Assembly: GCF_028771845.1 (NCBI RefSeq)
Contig: NZ_CP118270.1
Coordinates: forward strand, 1-64,000
Direction: 5' to 3'
Source: Paenibacillus marchantiae
Lineage (GTDB): Bacteria > Bacillota > Bacilli > Paenibacillales > Paenibacillaceae
Length of the DNA: 64,000 bases
Under the pieces are notes generated by a model that saw only the letters and a program-made list of their open reading frames with translations, ran no database searches and was not told the origin of the DNA. Positions 1 through 9,847 of this stretch are shown in pieces (positions within the stretch are counted from its first letter, which is position 1; every line of letters begins with the position of its first letter). The position numbers were made by a program, and so were the translations under genes.

Positions 1-112
1 GACGAATGGCGACCTGAATCCATTTGGCGGTTTCCTGTGTGATCTCATGATTATCGTTAAGCAATGTTCCATCCATATCCAATGCAAGCAATTTGTATTT
101 TAGTTCACTCAT
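1..112 (-). CDS. Cof-type HAD-superfamily phosphatase, N-terminal part (runs off the window)
   Basis: Only the first 37 codons are in the window. The N-terminus carries the HAD motif I, LDMDGTLL, whose first Asp is the nucleophile that forms the aspartyl-phosphate and whose second acts as acid/base. The Cof/YwpJ subfamily usually removes phosphate from sugar phosphates or flavin-type metabolites in the cytoplasm; the substrate here cannot be told. The ATG at 112 is preceded by a GAGGAG ribosome site about 7 bases upstream. Family assignment is firm, exact role is not. Confidence 0.85.
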   Translation of the reverse strand, partial: MSELKYKLLALDMDGTLLNDNHEITQETAKWIQVAIR

Positions 113-359
113 ACCGTATTTCCTCCTCAGTTGTCTCTCTACTTCTCCCTATCCAAATATTTAAAGAAACATTGCCCGGCATCCGGCGAGGCGGATGTCC
201 CTGCACGTCACAGCTGAACGACATTTAGCTCACAGATCGTCGGCCTGCAACAAAATAACCCGGCGATACGGGTGAACCTTTGCAACAAGGGCAACAGGTG
301 TCTGTTCCAATTCGCGTAAGAGTCTGGGCAGAAGATAAAACTTACCCGTATCCATGAAA

Positions 360-379
360 CCGCCTGCAAATGCAGACGG
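360..379 (-). terminator. mntD: hairpin downstream of the mnt operon
   Basis: CCGTCTGC and GCAGGCGG (minus strand) form an 8-bp stem around ATTT, followed by GTTTC rather than a full T run. It lies just after the end of mntD and is a weak terminator candidate. The 285 bases between the HAD gene and mntD hold nothing else I can support. Confidence 0.45.
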
Positions 380-397
380 CTGCCACTCTTTTATCCA

Positions 398-1274
398 TTA
401 ACGTGCCGCGAATTTGCGACGAGCATATTTGAAGACAATACCATGCTTTGGAGACAGCAAATAGGCCAGCACAAACAGAATTTTTCCGGCCACCGCCACC
501 ATGCAACCTGACTGGAAGCATCCAGCGGCTAGCCATGACCAGGCCCAACCGAGGAAGCCGCTCCTGACCAGCACGCCGTACAGAATCATTTCACCCAAGC
601 GATCCGTGAGTAAATAAGCCTGTTGCGGTAGGTAACAATCAACATGCCGACCATTGAATAGATCCGACGCTCTCAAATGAAGCTCAGATGCCATGGAAAC
701 CAGCCCCATAAGCAGAAGTGGAACAACACCACCGGAATGCCGCAGGCCGCAGCCAGCGCCGGATCAAAGGCACACAACTTGGCAAAACTGTCCGGAAGAA
801 CAGGCCGATGACAAGGAGGATGACCAGCAAGGTGATGCCCAGCATCCAGACCGCCCTGCGGCCTACATCCGTCCCTCCAAGCGTTAGGGTATCCCACTGG
901 ACATAAGCGATCTCACCGAACAAGACACAATCGAGATCCAAATCAATATGCCCAGCATTCAGACGCAATCAAAATGACACCCACTGCGAAGAGTGCCGTA
1001 AACACTATTCCGATGGAAGCATCCGATGATAGTCCTCCAGCCTGTAAGCTTTGAATGAAGAACACCGTCAGTAATCCAAATACGGTTGCCCCAAGCAGCA
1101 TCCATAACGAATCACGTGAACCGCTCCACAGGAAGACAATCGCAATACCTGGGAGAACCGCATGACCGATCGTATCTCCAACCAGAGCCATCCGCCTTAA
1201 TATGAGAAAACAGCCAAGAATTGCGCAAGCGGAGGATACCAGGATGGCCGTTAAAGAATTCAAAACGTTGCCAT
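398..1274 (-). pseudogene. mntD: manganese ABC transporter permease MntD, multiply frameshifted
   Basis: The pieces in different frames align in order to one ABC-3 type membrane permease of the Mn/Zn family (MntD of the B. subtilis mntABCD naming). The ATG at 1274 overlaps the stop of mntC (TAATG). Reading starts MATF then hits a stop unless one base is added near 1261 (TTTTG for TTTTGG), which restores FWNSLTAIL. A second shift near 955-965 separates the AVGVILIA segment from the conserved DLDLDCVLFGEIAYV segment, and further shifts near 800, 715 and 620-650 are needed to reach the C-terminal LLSPKHGIVFKYARRK. Family-typical residues are well kept between the breaks. As sequenced no full permease can be made. 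Decay or sequencing error are both possible. Confidence 0.8.
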
Positions 1275-2236
1275 TATAACTGACCCCGTTCCCGCTGTGC
1301 TCGCTGTGCAGAGAGCGTCTGTAGCGTTGCACGTTCTTCTCTCGAGTAAGCGGATTTCGCCTGCATACTTCGCAAACGGCGTGCTGACAGTCCGCGCCGT
1401 GGAGCAAGCAATGCGGAACCCGCAAAGAGCACTGTCGCCGCCAGTACCGTTACTGGCCCTGTAGGCAGATTTAGGCACCAACGTGCTGAAGATTGTACCT
1501 GTCGCACCGCTCAGTGCTCCAAATACGCCGGCCAACAGTACCATAAGCGAGAGCGAGTCCGTCCAGCAGCGAGCTGCTGCCGCCGGGGTAACCAGCAAAG
1601 CGGCCACAAGCGCCACGCCAACCGCCTGAATCCCCGCAACAACCGCAATCACGGTCAACAGTAGAATCAGTTGTTCCAGTATGCCAACCGGCAATCCCAT
1701 ACCCCGGTGCGAATCCCGGGTTAAATACTCACCAGCTTGAATTCCTTGAACCATGCCAGACAAGCGATCAATAATACAAGACAGACACCGCCCATGACAT
1801 ACACATCCGTCATCACCATGGATGCGGCCTGACCGAACAAACATTCATCCAGCCGACTCTGACTGCCGCTCGCACCGTGCTGAATCCGAGTAAGCATTAC
1901 TACGCCAATACCGAAAAATACAGTCAGCACAATCCCCATTGCCGCATCCTGCTTGATCTGAGAATATCGTGTAATCCATGATATGCCGAAGGTCGCAACG
2001 ATCCCAGCCACAAGCGCACCGAACAGAAATAATCCTACTGATTTGGTTTCAGTCAACATAAATGCAATACATATCCCCGGCAAAGCTGCATGAGCCAGCG
2101 TATCTCCCATGAGACTCTGACGACGCAAAAAAGTAAAAGAGCCAATAATTCCACTACTGAATCCGAGTAACAAGCAGCCAAGCAATATCCAGCGTGTATT
2201 GGGATCGGACAAAATGGCTACTATCCAGTTCCACAT
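1274..2236 (-). pseudogene. mntC: manganese ABC transporter permease MntC, frameshifted
   Basis: First permease of the ABC-3 family pair. The intact first half (from ATG 2236) has the usual alternating membrane helices with the LRRQSLMGDTLAHA and DAAMGIV motifs. It runs into a stop at about 1721 after FKEFKLVS. Two extra bases, one near 1725-1730 and one near 1702-1709, and a third near 1470-1473 (AAAT for AAT) account for the breaks; downstream frames give GMGLPVGILEQL, the LVTPAAAARCWTD helix and NLPTGPVTVL typical of the C-terminus. With those three corrections the protein would be about 320 residues, normal for the family. It ends on a stop that overlaps the mntD start. Confidence 0.82.
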
Positions 2237-3062
2237 GCACTACACCTGGCCTTTCTCCGACCGGCTGCCGATCATCAGCTATCCGGCCTCCGTACGTCTC
2301 TTGCAAAGTATCCGGTACAAATACTTCATTCGTCGGTCCACCTGCAACCAACCGTCCATTAAGCAGCAAGACATGGTCGAAATATTCCTCCACTGTCGCC
2401 AGATCATGGTGAACAACCAGTACGGTCTTCCCTTGCTTCTTTAGCTGTTCCAACAATGAAATGATAGCTTTCTCCGTTGTGGCGTCCACACCTGCAAACG
2501 GCTCATCCATGAAATACAATTCCGCATCCTGTACCAGTGCTCTTGCCAGAAAGACACGCTGCTGCTGTCCTCCAGAAAGCTGACTGATCTGGCGGTACAT
2601 ATAATCACCCATTCCGACTTGCTCCAGGCAGTGAGCTGCCAAATCCCGTTCTTTTTTGCCAGGACGGCGGAACCAGCCCAGATGTCCATAACGCCCCATC
2701 ATGACAACATCGAGGGCGTGGGTTGGGAAATCCCAATCAACAGATTCACGCTGAGGTACGTAGCCGATACGGCGCCGCTGTTCTCGGTAGGACTGACCAA
2801 AAATTTTCACCTCGCCGTGCATTTTGGGCACTAGTCCCAGAACGGCTTTGATCAAGGTTGATTTCCCAGCCCCGTTTGGACCAAGGATGCCAATCAGCTG
2901 ACCTTCCGGGATGTCAAAAGATACCCCACTGAGGACCGGCTTTTTATGGTAAGCCACCGCCAGATCCCGAACACTAAGAGGAGCTGATGTAGGCTGTGTT
3001 CCCTTTAGAAGGTTAGCATTTGGTTGTGATTGAGATTTTTCGGATAAAATTGTATCGCTCAT
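2154..3062 (-). CDS. mntB: manganese ABC transporter ATP-binding protein MntB (C-terminus shifted)
   Basis: ABC ATPase that would energise the MntC/MntD permease. Walker A GPNGAGKS at residues 61-68, signature LSGGQ at 162-166, Walker B ELYFMDEP at 181-188 and the H-loop VVHHD near 219 are all present, so the nucleotide-binding core is complete. After YGGRIA the reading frame continues into about 40 odd residues that overlap the first 83 bases of mntC. A one-base change near 2265-2275 would instead give MIGSRSEKGQV and stop at 2240, just ahead of the mntC ATG, which is the normal layout. I therefore read the long C-terminus as a frameshift artefact or mutation. Ribosome site GAGGAG lies upstream of the ATG at 3062. 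Confidence 0.85.
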   Translation of the reverse strand: MSDTILSEKSQSQPNANLLKGTQPTSAPLSVRDLAVAYHKKPVLSGVSFDIPEGQLIGILGPNGAGKSTLIKAVLGLVPKMHGEVKIFGQSYREQRRRIGYVPQRESVDWDFPTHALDVVMMGRYGHLGWFRRPGKKERDLAAHCLEQVGMGDYMYRQISQLSGGQQQRVFLARALVQDAELYFMDEPFAGVDATTEKAIISLLEQLKKQGKTVLVVHHDLATVEEYFDHVLLLNGRLVAGGPTNEVFVPDTLQETYGGRIADDRQPVGERPGVVHVELDSSHFVRSQYTLDIAWLLVTRIQ

Positions 3063-3093
3063 GCTCTGTCCACTCCTCTCTTCATATCGTTTA

Positions 3094-4048
3094 TCATTTT
3101 AATGCCTCTACAATCGTCTGAGTGTTGTGGCGGATCATGCCGATATACGTTCCTTCTTCTGTTCCCTCAGCACCCATGGCATCCGAGAACAGTTCACCAC
3201 CAATGCTTACGGTATGTCCTTTTTCGGCCGCACCGGCAATAATTGCTTCCATCGCTTTTGCTGGGACGCTGGATTCTACAAATACCGCTTTGATATTGTT
3301 GTCCACAAGATAATCTCGCAACTCACTGACATCTCTTGCACCATATTCTGCTGCTGTACTGATTCCTTGAAGCCCCATCACTTTCATGTCATAAGCTTGG
3401 CCAAAGTATCCAAAGGCATCATGCGCCGTAACCAATACCCGGCTGGCTTCCGGAATCTCCTGGATTTTTTTCCCGCACCTCGGAATCCAATGCCTCCAGT
3501 TTGGTTAGATACTGCTCTGCCTGGGCCTTGTACTCTTCTGCATGTTCCGGGTCTGCTTCCACGAGTGTATCGCGCACAGCCTCTGTGGCATGCATCCAGT
3601 GGCTAACATCAAACCAGACGTGTGGGTCGTATTCCGTTCCGCCTGTATCTTTTCCTGAACGCAATTCCTCCACCGGAATGTTCTCCGAGACAGCTGTTAC
3701 TATTTTGCTCTTGGACATTTTCTCCAAGATGTCTGTCATTTTGCCTTCAAGATGCAATCCGTTATAGAAGATAACTTTTGCTTGCTCCAGCTTCCTAATA
3801 TCTCCCTGTGAAGCCTTGTACAAGTGAGGATCTACCCCTGGGCCCATCAGCCCGGTCACATCAACATATGCCCCGCCGACTTCACGCGCTACATCCGCAA
3901 TCATGCCTGTTGTGGCTGTGACCTGCACCTTCCCTTCACTACCTCCTGTTTCCGCTGCACCTGAGCACGCTGTTAGCACGATAACCAGAACAACAGCTGC
4001 CAGTGTCATCAACCCTCTCTGAATGCTCCTCATCTTCACCATCAACAA
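3094..4048 (-). pseudogene. mntA: manganese-binding lipoprotein MntA, one-base insertion in a homopolymer
   Basis: Solute-binding lipoprotein of the cluster 9 (Mn/Zn/Fe) family. An N-terminal hydrophobic segment ends in the lipobox LTAC, and DPHLYKASQGDIRKL, EYDPHVWFDVSHWM and the later TAHDAFGYF supply the metal-ligand histidines and aspartate of the family. The gene breaks at a run of seven A (forward T at 3465-3471): with six A the frame reads EKIQEIPEASRVLVTAHDAF and joins the two halves exactly. Start is uncertain: a GGAAAGGAG ribosome site favours TTG at 4048, with ATG at 4042 as second choice. Without frame correction the product loses its C-terminal lobe. Confidence 0.88.
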
Positions 4049-4136
4049 TTCATACCGCTCCTTTCCCTCTCCTAACATAATTGTCCTCATCTAATTTTTT
4101 TGTACAAGGTATTAAAATTTATACAAGACTAATAAT

Positions 4137-4156
4137 GTTTCCCTTGTGCAAATTTT
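4137..4156. promoter_or_regulatory. mntA: MntR-box-like operator upstream of mntA
   Basis: On the minus strand the site reads AAATTTGCACAAGGGAAAC, close to the B. subtilis MntR boxes (TTTGCxxxAGGGAAAC type) as I know them. It lies about 90 bases before the mntA start, where a manganese-dependent repressor would act. It supports manganese rather than zinc as the substrate. Binding itself is an inference. Confidence 0.65.
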
Positions 4157-4170
4157 AGCCGATGCAAAAT

Positions 4171-4199
4171 AAAAAGGCAAGGGATAATTTCCCCTGCCT
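4171..4199 (-). terminator. intrinsic terminator of the first PBP gene
   Basis: On the minus strand GGCAGGGGAAATTATCCCTTGCC forms a stem with a short AT-rich loop and is followed by TTTTTATTTT. It sits about 65 bases after the PBP stop codon and in front of the mntA promoter region. Confidence 0.8.
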
Positions 4200-4263
4200 G
4201 TCCAATTGAGTATATGGGCGATTTAATTAGATTGTTTGTCTTTTTTCGCTTATCTGTGCTAAT

Positions 4264-6301
4264 TCATTTGCGTTTCTTCACGTTACTCTGTATCTTTCCC
4301 CTGATCTTTCTTCCCTTTGGAGTCCCATCAAGGCCATACACTTCATCGTAAGCATCGAAAATTTTACGTGCAATCGGAGACGCACTGACCGATCCAAAGC
4401 CACCTTCGGGCACAACAACCGCTATAGCCAGCTTCGGATTATCCCGTGGTGCAAATGCGATAAATACTCCGTTTTCCTTTTTGTTCGGTCCTGTTCCCTG
4501 CTCCGAGGTTCCTGTTTTTCTCGCATAATCATAGGGGAAACCGTTAAACGAACTTACTTTGGTGACCATACCCTTGTGCACTTCATTCCAGTATGCATCA
4601 GCAAAATCAACCTCGTTTAACACTTTTGGTTTAATTTTCTTGACTACATTACCCTCCGCATCACGAATTTCCTTCACCAAATGAGGTTCGATCCGTTTGC
4701 CTTTATTGGCAAGCATTGTCGTATATTGTGCGAGTTGAAGCGTTGTATATTTCGCTTGCTGTCCAAATGAAGCAAACGCTAACCTCGTCAAGCCTGATTC
4801 GTCATTATCACTATTGTATTCTAGTGTACCTAGATACTCTTTCGGCAAATCCACTCCTGTAGACACGCCCAAACCGAACTTTTTCATGTATTTGTCCCAC
4901 ACTTCCACGCCCCTCGGTCGCCCCATATTTGTTATAGAGGCCCTTTCCCACCATATCAATCATAAAGGCATTGGAAGATTTCTCAATAGCCCGTCTCGCT
5001 GTAATAGAGCCGTTAAATGCCGAGTGTGAATTTCTAACCTTTCTCCCATCTTTACCTAAAGTAGCATACCCTTGGTCATAGTAGGTTTGCCCTGTACTGA
5101 ACAGACCCTCTTTCAATCCAATTAGTACACTAAGTGGCTTAATAACGGAACCCAACAAAACAACGGATTCCGTATGTTTTTTCGAATCGTCCGGCGGGAA
5201 GGAAGCCATTGTTCCGTTGCGATAAACGTACTTGATCTTGTCATAATCCCAGTCATTCGGATCATAATCAGGCATACTCGCCATAGCCACTACATTGCCT
5301 GTATCCACTTCCATGGCTACCGCATATCCCGTAACGGCGTTCGGAAGTTTACGCAATTCATCCGTTATTGCCTGCTGTGCTGCCATCTGAATTTCCTTAT
5401 TGATTGTGGAGACCAGACTGTATCCCTTCTCCGGCGGAGTCTGTTGCATCGTACCCTCTGGCAAATTACGCAAATTAATATCAATGGATTGGTAGCCGCT
5501 ACGCCCACGAAGCTCTTCCTGATATTGAAATTCAAGGCCATCAACTCCAACTTTTTCTTGCTGGGTATAGCGCAATCCTGGGTCGCGTTCTGTTGCTTCC
5601 GATTTGCTGATTTCTCTATACTTATCCAAGTTGTCCTGTTGGCCTTTGAACTCTCTTGTATATCCGATCACCTGAACTGCGACCCTATCCGGATCATACT
5701 TTCTTACGTTTTCCTCAAGTACCATAGCACCTGGATATTCAGACTTTTTCTCCATAAAATAAGCAATTTCCTTCATGTTGAGATCCGATTTCACCAGACG
5801 AGGAGTATACCCATGTGCCTTCTGAGATTCCAGATCCAGGCGTTTTAAGATTTCTGCTGCATCTGGTTGTTCTTTGTCCCCCGGATTAAACTGCTTAAAT
5901 ACAGCCGCCAGTTCATCAGCAAGTTCCTGTGCCTCCTGCTTGCGGTCATCATTTCTATAATCCTCATACAACAACACATAGAGGGATTGTACAGGCTCCG
6001 AATAAGCCAGCGCGACTTCCCCTGTCGCATCATAGATTGGCCCACGAACAGGGGCGAGCGGAATATCTTTGGTATTGCGGCTGGTTTCCATATAGGTCAG
6101 TTCAGGTCCCTCGACAAATTGTACAAAGGCCAACCTAAAAATTAGGATACTGAATATCACAAACGCAGCGAAAAAAAACATATTCATTCTTACACTAGAC
6201 GGCTTGTTGTTGACTGGTGTATCTTCATTGGACATTTTCTTTTTCCTCAATCGGTTAAACATGGGATAAGCCTCTCCGTTCTTATGTAAAAGTAGATTCA
6301 T
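4264..6301 (-). pseudogene. class B penicillin-binding protein (PBP2-like transpeptidase), frameshifted
   Basis: Membrane-anchored D,D-transpeptidase that would cross-link peptidoglycan. It has an N-terminal membrane helix, a PBP dimerisation domain, and the transpeptidase motifs SVIK, SSN and KTG in order. The frame breaks near 4915-4930, between VGKGLYNKYGA and VEVWDKYMKKFG: relative to the neighbouring paralogue there is a net +1 base in GCGACCGAGGGGCGTG. SVIK and SSN lie before the break and KTG after it, so the unrepaired product lacks an essential motif. It is a close paralogue of the gene at 6550-8574, same strand, about 250 bases apart, pointing to tandem duplication. The upstream start may be ATG 6301 or the internal ATG giving MFNRLRKKK. 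Confidence 0.85.
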
Positions 6302-6501
6302 CTATCACGCATATTGCATTAATCGGTTCAAATAACATACCTTTCCTTCTACAAGTCTATCAAAGGTCAACTGCCATGTCCTCCAGATTTTGGTTACATT
6401 TTCGTGAACATTCTCTTATATAAACGTGGCATGCACGATGTTTGTTACATATTGATTTGCAGCAGCTTGTGGAAAAGAGACCTCTCAGTCCTGGCAAACG
6501 T

Positions 6502-6527
6502 AAAAAGGACCCTCGAAAGGGTCCCTT
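6502..6527 (-). terminator. intrinsic terminator of the second PBP gene
   Basis: Minus strand GGGACCC, loop TTTCGA, GGGTCC followed by TTTTTACG, about 20 bases after the stop of the intact PBP gene. It separates the two PBP transcripts. Confidence 0.85.
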
Positions 6528-6549
6528 CTTTTGGAATCAACGACTTACA

Positions 6550-8574
6550 TTACTGTGTATCTGATTCCTTATTTTTATCTTTTTTCGGTACACCGTCCAG
6601 ACCAAATTCCTCGTCATACGCGTCGAAGATCGCACGCGCAACAGGGGCAGCACTGCTCGAACCAAAGCCCCCTTCAGGAATAACCACGGCTACAGCCAGC
6701 TTCGGATTGTTGCGTGGAGCGTAAGCAATAAATACCCCGTTATCCACCAATTTGCCTCCGACTAACTGTGTGGATGTACCTGTTTTTCTGGCAAAGTCAT
6801 AAGGGAATCCACTAAACGCTGTTACTTCGGTTGCCATGCCTCGCTGTACTTCATTCCAGTAAGCATCATTAAAATCGACTGTGCTGAGCACTTTCGGTTT
6901 CATTTTCTCAACCACATTGCCTTCCGAATCACGGAACTCACTGACCAATTGCGGCTCCATGCGTTTTCCTTTATTCGCTAGCATCGTAGCATACTGTGCC
7001 AGCTGCATTGTTGTATACTTCCCTTGTTGTCCAAAGGAGGCATATACGAGCTTAGTAAGTGAGCTCTCTTCACTCTTAATGTATTCCAAGTAACCAGAAT
7101 ATTCATTAGGCAAATCTACTTCAGTAGGTACACCAAGTCCAAACTGCTTCATGTATTCATCCCATACGCCAATACCCTCTGCACCATACTTCGAGTACAG
7201 TTTCTTCCCGATCTCGTCAATCATGAACACGTTCGAGGAATGACGAATCGCATCACGAGGAGTTAACGAACCATACACGTGACCGGAGGAATTCTGTACT
7301 CTGCGGTTATCCCCACCAAAAGTCGTTGAGCCTCTGTCTGAATATACTGTATTTGTTGTGAAAAAACCTTCCTTCAAACCAATCAATACACTAAGCGGTT
7401 TGATTGTGGAACCAAGCAATACAACAGATTCCGCTCGTTTATTTGAATCGTCTGGCGGGAATCCACGAATGGTACCATTTTGATAAATATATTTTATTTT
7501 ATCGTAATCTTCAGTACTTATACCGCCAGTTCTCCAAACGTTCGTGTCGTAATCCGGCATACTGGCAGCAGCAACAATCTTCCCTGTATCCACTTCCATT
7601 GCGACTGCAAAACCTGTTTTTGCATTGGGATGCAGCTTACCGGAGACCTGATGTGTATGCAGCCAGCTTATTTGATCCAGTATCGCTTGTTCCGTTTTCA
7701 CCTGAACATTTTTGTTAATCGTTGTAATCAGATCATACCCTTTTTCGGGTGGGGTAGAGCCTGCTACACCTTCAGGCAAGTTACGTAAGTCAACGTCCAC
7801 GGAGTTATAACCGCTTTTCCCTCGCAGAACATCCTGATATTGCAGTTCCAGTCCATCAAAGCCAACAAACTCATTCTCCGTATATACAAGACCTGGGTCC
7901 GTTTGCTTTTTATTGGCCTCATCGACCTCTTTGTATTTATTGAGTGTTTTAGAGCTTTTGAACTTTTTGAGATAACCAATCGTCTGAACGGCTACCGTAT
8001 CCGGATCATAGTAACGCACACTTTCCTCTACAATCTGAATTCCCTTGAATTCATCCTTGTGCTGCAGGAAATAAGCCACTTCCTCATCGGACAGATCACT
8101 CTTGATCAGACGTGGCATGAACCCGTTTGCTTTACGCGAATTGAGGTCCATTGCTTCTAAGATGTTATCGACCGTAAGGGCCTCGGAATCCTTTTTCTTA
8201 TACTGCTCAAAAACATCATGCAACCGAGTTGCGATGTCCTCCACTTCCGCTATATTCGGATTTGGCTTACCATCCACATCCCCATAGTTTTTGTATAAAG
8301 TCAGATACAAGGATTGAATCGGCTTGGAGTAAGCCAGCTTTACCTCGCCCGTGGAATCATAGATGGTTCCTCTCACGGGAGCAAGTGGTACATCTTTGGT
8401 AATATTACTCGCTTCCTCCTGACTGAGCTCAGGGCCTTCCACGAATTGCAAAAATGCCAGCCGTACAATAATAACGCTAAAAATAACAAAGGAAGCGAAG
8501 AAAAATACGTTCATCCGGTAACTGAAGCGCCGCTTGTCCGTAAGTTCGTCCTTCTCTTTTGAATGATTTTTCAT
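6550..8574 (-). CDS. class B penicillin-binding protein (PBP2-like transpeptidase)
   Basis: Intact 674-residue transpeptidase. A basic N-terminus and one membrane helix (about residues 21-44) anchor it with the body outside the cell. The dimerisation domain follows (VPLAPVRGTIYD near 63-73), then the catalytic domain with STIK at 389-392 (acyl-enzyme Ser389), SSN at 446-448 and KTG at 597-599. It catalyses peptidoglycan cross-linking, probably as partner of a SEDS glycosyltransferase. It is the functional member of the tandem pair with the frameshifted gene at 4264-6301. I cannot say from sequence alone whether it serves elongation or sporulation. Confidence 0.92.
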   Translation of the reverse strand: MKNHSKEKDELTDKRRFSYRMNVFFFASFVIFSVIIVRLAFLQFVEGPELSQEEASNITKDVPLAPVRGTIYDSTGEVKLAYSKPIQSLYLTLYKNYGDVDGKPNPNIAEVEDIATRLHDVFEQYKKKDSEALTVDNILEAMDLNSRKANGFMPRLIKSDLSDEEVAYFLQHKDEFKGIQIVEESVRYYDPDTVAVQTIGYLKKFKSSKTLNKYKEVDEANKKQTDPGLVYTENEFVGFDGLELQYQDVLRGKSGYNSVDVDLRNLPEGVAGSTPPEKGYDLITTINKNVQVKTEQAILDQISWLHTHQVSGKLHPNAKTGFAVAMEVDTGKIVAAASMPDYDTNVWRTGGISTEDYDKIKYIYQNGTIRGFPPDDSNKRAESVVLLGSTIKPLSVLIGLKEGFFTTNTVYSDRGSTTFGGDNRRVQNSSGHVYGSLTPRDAIRHSSNVFMIDEIGKKLYSKYGAEGIGVWDEYMKQFGLGVPTEVDLPNEYSGYLEYIKSEESSLTKLVYASFGQQGKYTTMQLAQYATMLANKGKRMEPQLVSEFRDSEGNVVEKMKPKVLSTVDFNDAYWNEVQRGMATEVTAFSGFPYDFARKTGTSTQLVGGKLVDNGVFIAYAPRNNPKLAVAVVIPEGGFGSSSAAPVARAIFDAYDEEFGLDGVPKKDKNKESDTQ

Positions 8575-8740
8575 TCATCCTACCTCTTTCATGACTTGAT
8601 GCATACCGTCCAGGCTGTACAGCCTCGGCATGATAACCTGGCAACGTCGTCATCTCCCGGACCCATGTCCGGCGTAATATTAAGCTGATTGATCTTTCAG
8701 ATGGGTATCGGCAAAGTTAGGAGGATTGAACCAATCACCA

Positions 8741-9829
8741 CTAATCGCCCAAAGTGGGGTCAAGCGGAATCCAGCTTTCCGAATCACTTAAATATATTTC
8801 ATTCCAGGCATGTGGACCATATCCACCCTGCCCATTATAACCAAGTCCTGTAACCACTTTGACTTCCAGACCCTGTGAACGAGCCATGACTGCATATAAA
8901 CGAGCGTAATCGATACATACGCCTTCACGTGTATCAAATGTATTTTGTGGCGTCTGCTCGTGCCATATGCCTTTTTGCTCATAATCATCCACTTTACCAT
9001 AGTCATATTGAATGCGAGAACCTACCCAGTCATATAATGCCCTGGCTTTGGCTTCATCTGTCGTTTGACCTTTCACAATTTCTTTTGCCGCAGATTCAAT
9101 ATCCGCCGGAATGTTATGGTCAATGACTTCATATTTGCGTTGCAGGATCGCGCCAAGTTCCTTTTGCACGGCTTGCGTAAATACGGGCAGCTTGTCCTTA
9201 ATAAATGTACCTGATAATGGCTCTATAACAGATTTGGCCCCTTGCATATAAATGGGTGAAGCCTCTACATAGCGACTAAACATGCTGCCCGGATAGAGAC
9301 TTACAATCATGAACAACACGGCAATCACAATCATCCCACGGACGGAGCCAATGACTGTACCGATCACTGCACCTGTAAAACGGCTGAAAAATCCTTTGGG
9401 TCTGCTCTCTTGCTCTGCTGAACTGTATCTTCTGCTGAAAATAAGGGAAGAGAGCAATCCGAGAATCAATCGGATGAAGCCATAACTAAGCACAAACAAC
9501 ACGGCAAACCGCATCAGCGGAAAATCAGCAATGGCCGTAATCAATGTATAATACATCTGCTCCCATCGGTTCAATTCACGGTTTGGCATGTCTGCCGCAT
9601 GCACAGACAACCATTGTTGAACATATGGCGCAAGCCATAATGTTAAACCGATGGATAACAAAATACCAATGACCGCCATAATGCCATCCATGAGGAACCC
9701 AAAGAGTCTTCCTGCCGAACGCGAAGCACCTCTGGACCACCCCTGAAGCAATGAAGCGGCCACAATAAGCAGCAGCATAATCGTTATGCCGTTGAATTCT
9801 TTCAGACTATCCAGCCAACTTTGCAGCAC
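8741..9829 (-). CDS. membrane protein with C-terminal transglutaminase-like domain
   Basis: The first ~180 residues hold five hydrophobic segments in a CvpA-like arrangement; the last ~120 residues form a transglutaminase-like fold with the triad REGVCIDYA (Cys), YGPHAWNEI (His) and PLDPTLG (Asp). Bacterial proteins of this fold are mostly proteases or amidotransferases acting outside the membrane; the substrate is unknown. I chose the GTG at 9829 because GGAGGA lies 8 bases upstream; an ATG inside that site is in another frame. It is 18 bases downstream of the small membrane protein gene and probably cotranscribed with it. Confidence 0.8.
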   Translation of the reverse strand: MLQSWLDSLKEFNGITIMLLLIVAASLLQGWSRGASRSAGRLFGFLMDGIMAVIGILLSIGLTLWLAPYVQQWLSVHAADMPNRELNRWEQMYYTLITAIADFPLMRFAVLFVLSYGFIRLILGLLSSLIFSRRYSSAEQESRPKGFFSRFTGAVIGTVIGSVRGMIVIAVLFMIVSLYPGSMFSRYVEASPIYMQGAKSVIEPLSGTFIKDKLPVFTQAVQKELGAILQRKYEVIDHNIPADIESAAKEIVKGQTTDEAKARALYDWVGSRIQYDYGKVDDYEQKGIWHEQTPQNTFDTREGVCIDYARLYAVMARSQGLEVKVVTGLGYNGQGGYGPHAWNEIYLSDSESWIPLDPTLGD

Positions 9830-9847
9830 GTATCCATTCCTCCTTTA

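Noticed and set aside
5174..5848. 224-codon open frame on the plus strand
   Set aside because: Antisense to the PBP gene; hydrophobic, Phe/Ile-rich composition typical of a complementary shadow.
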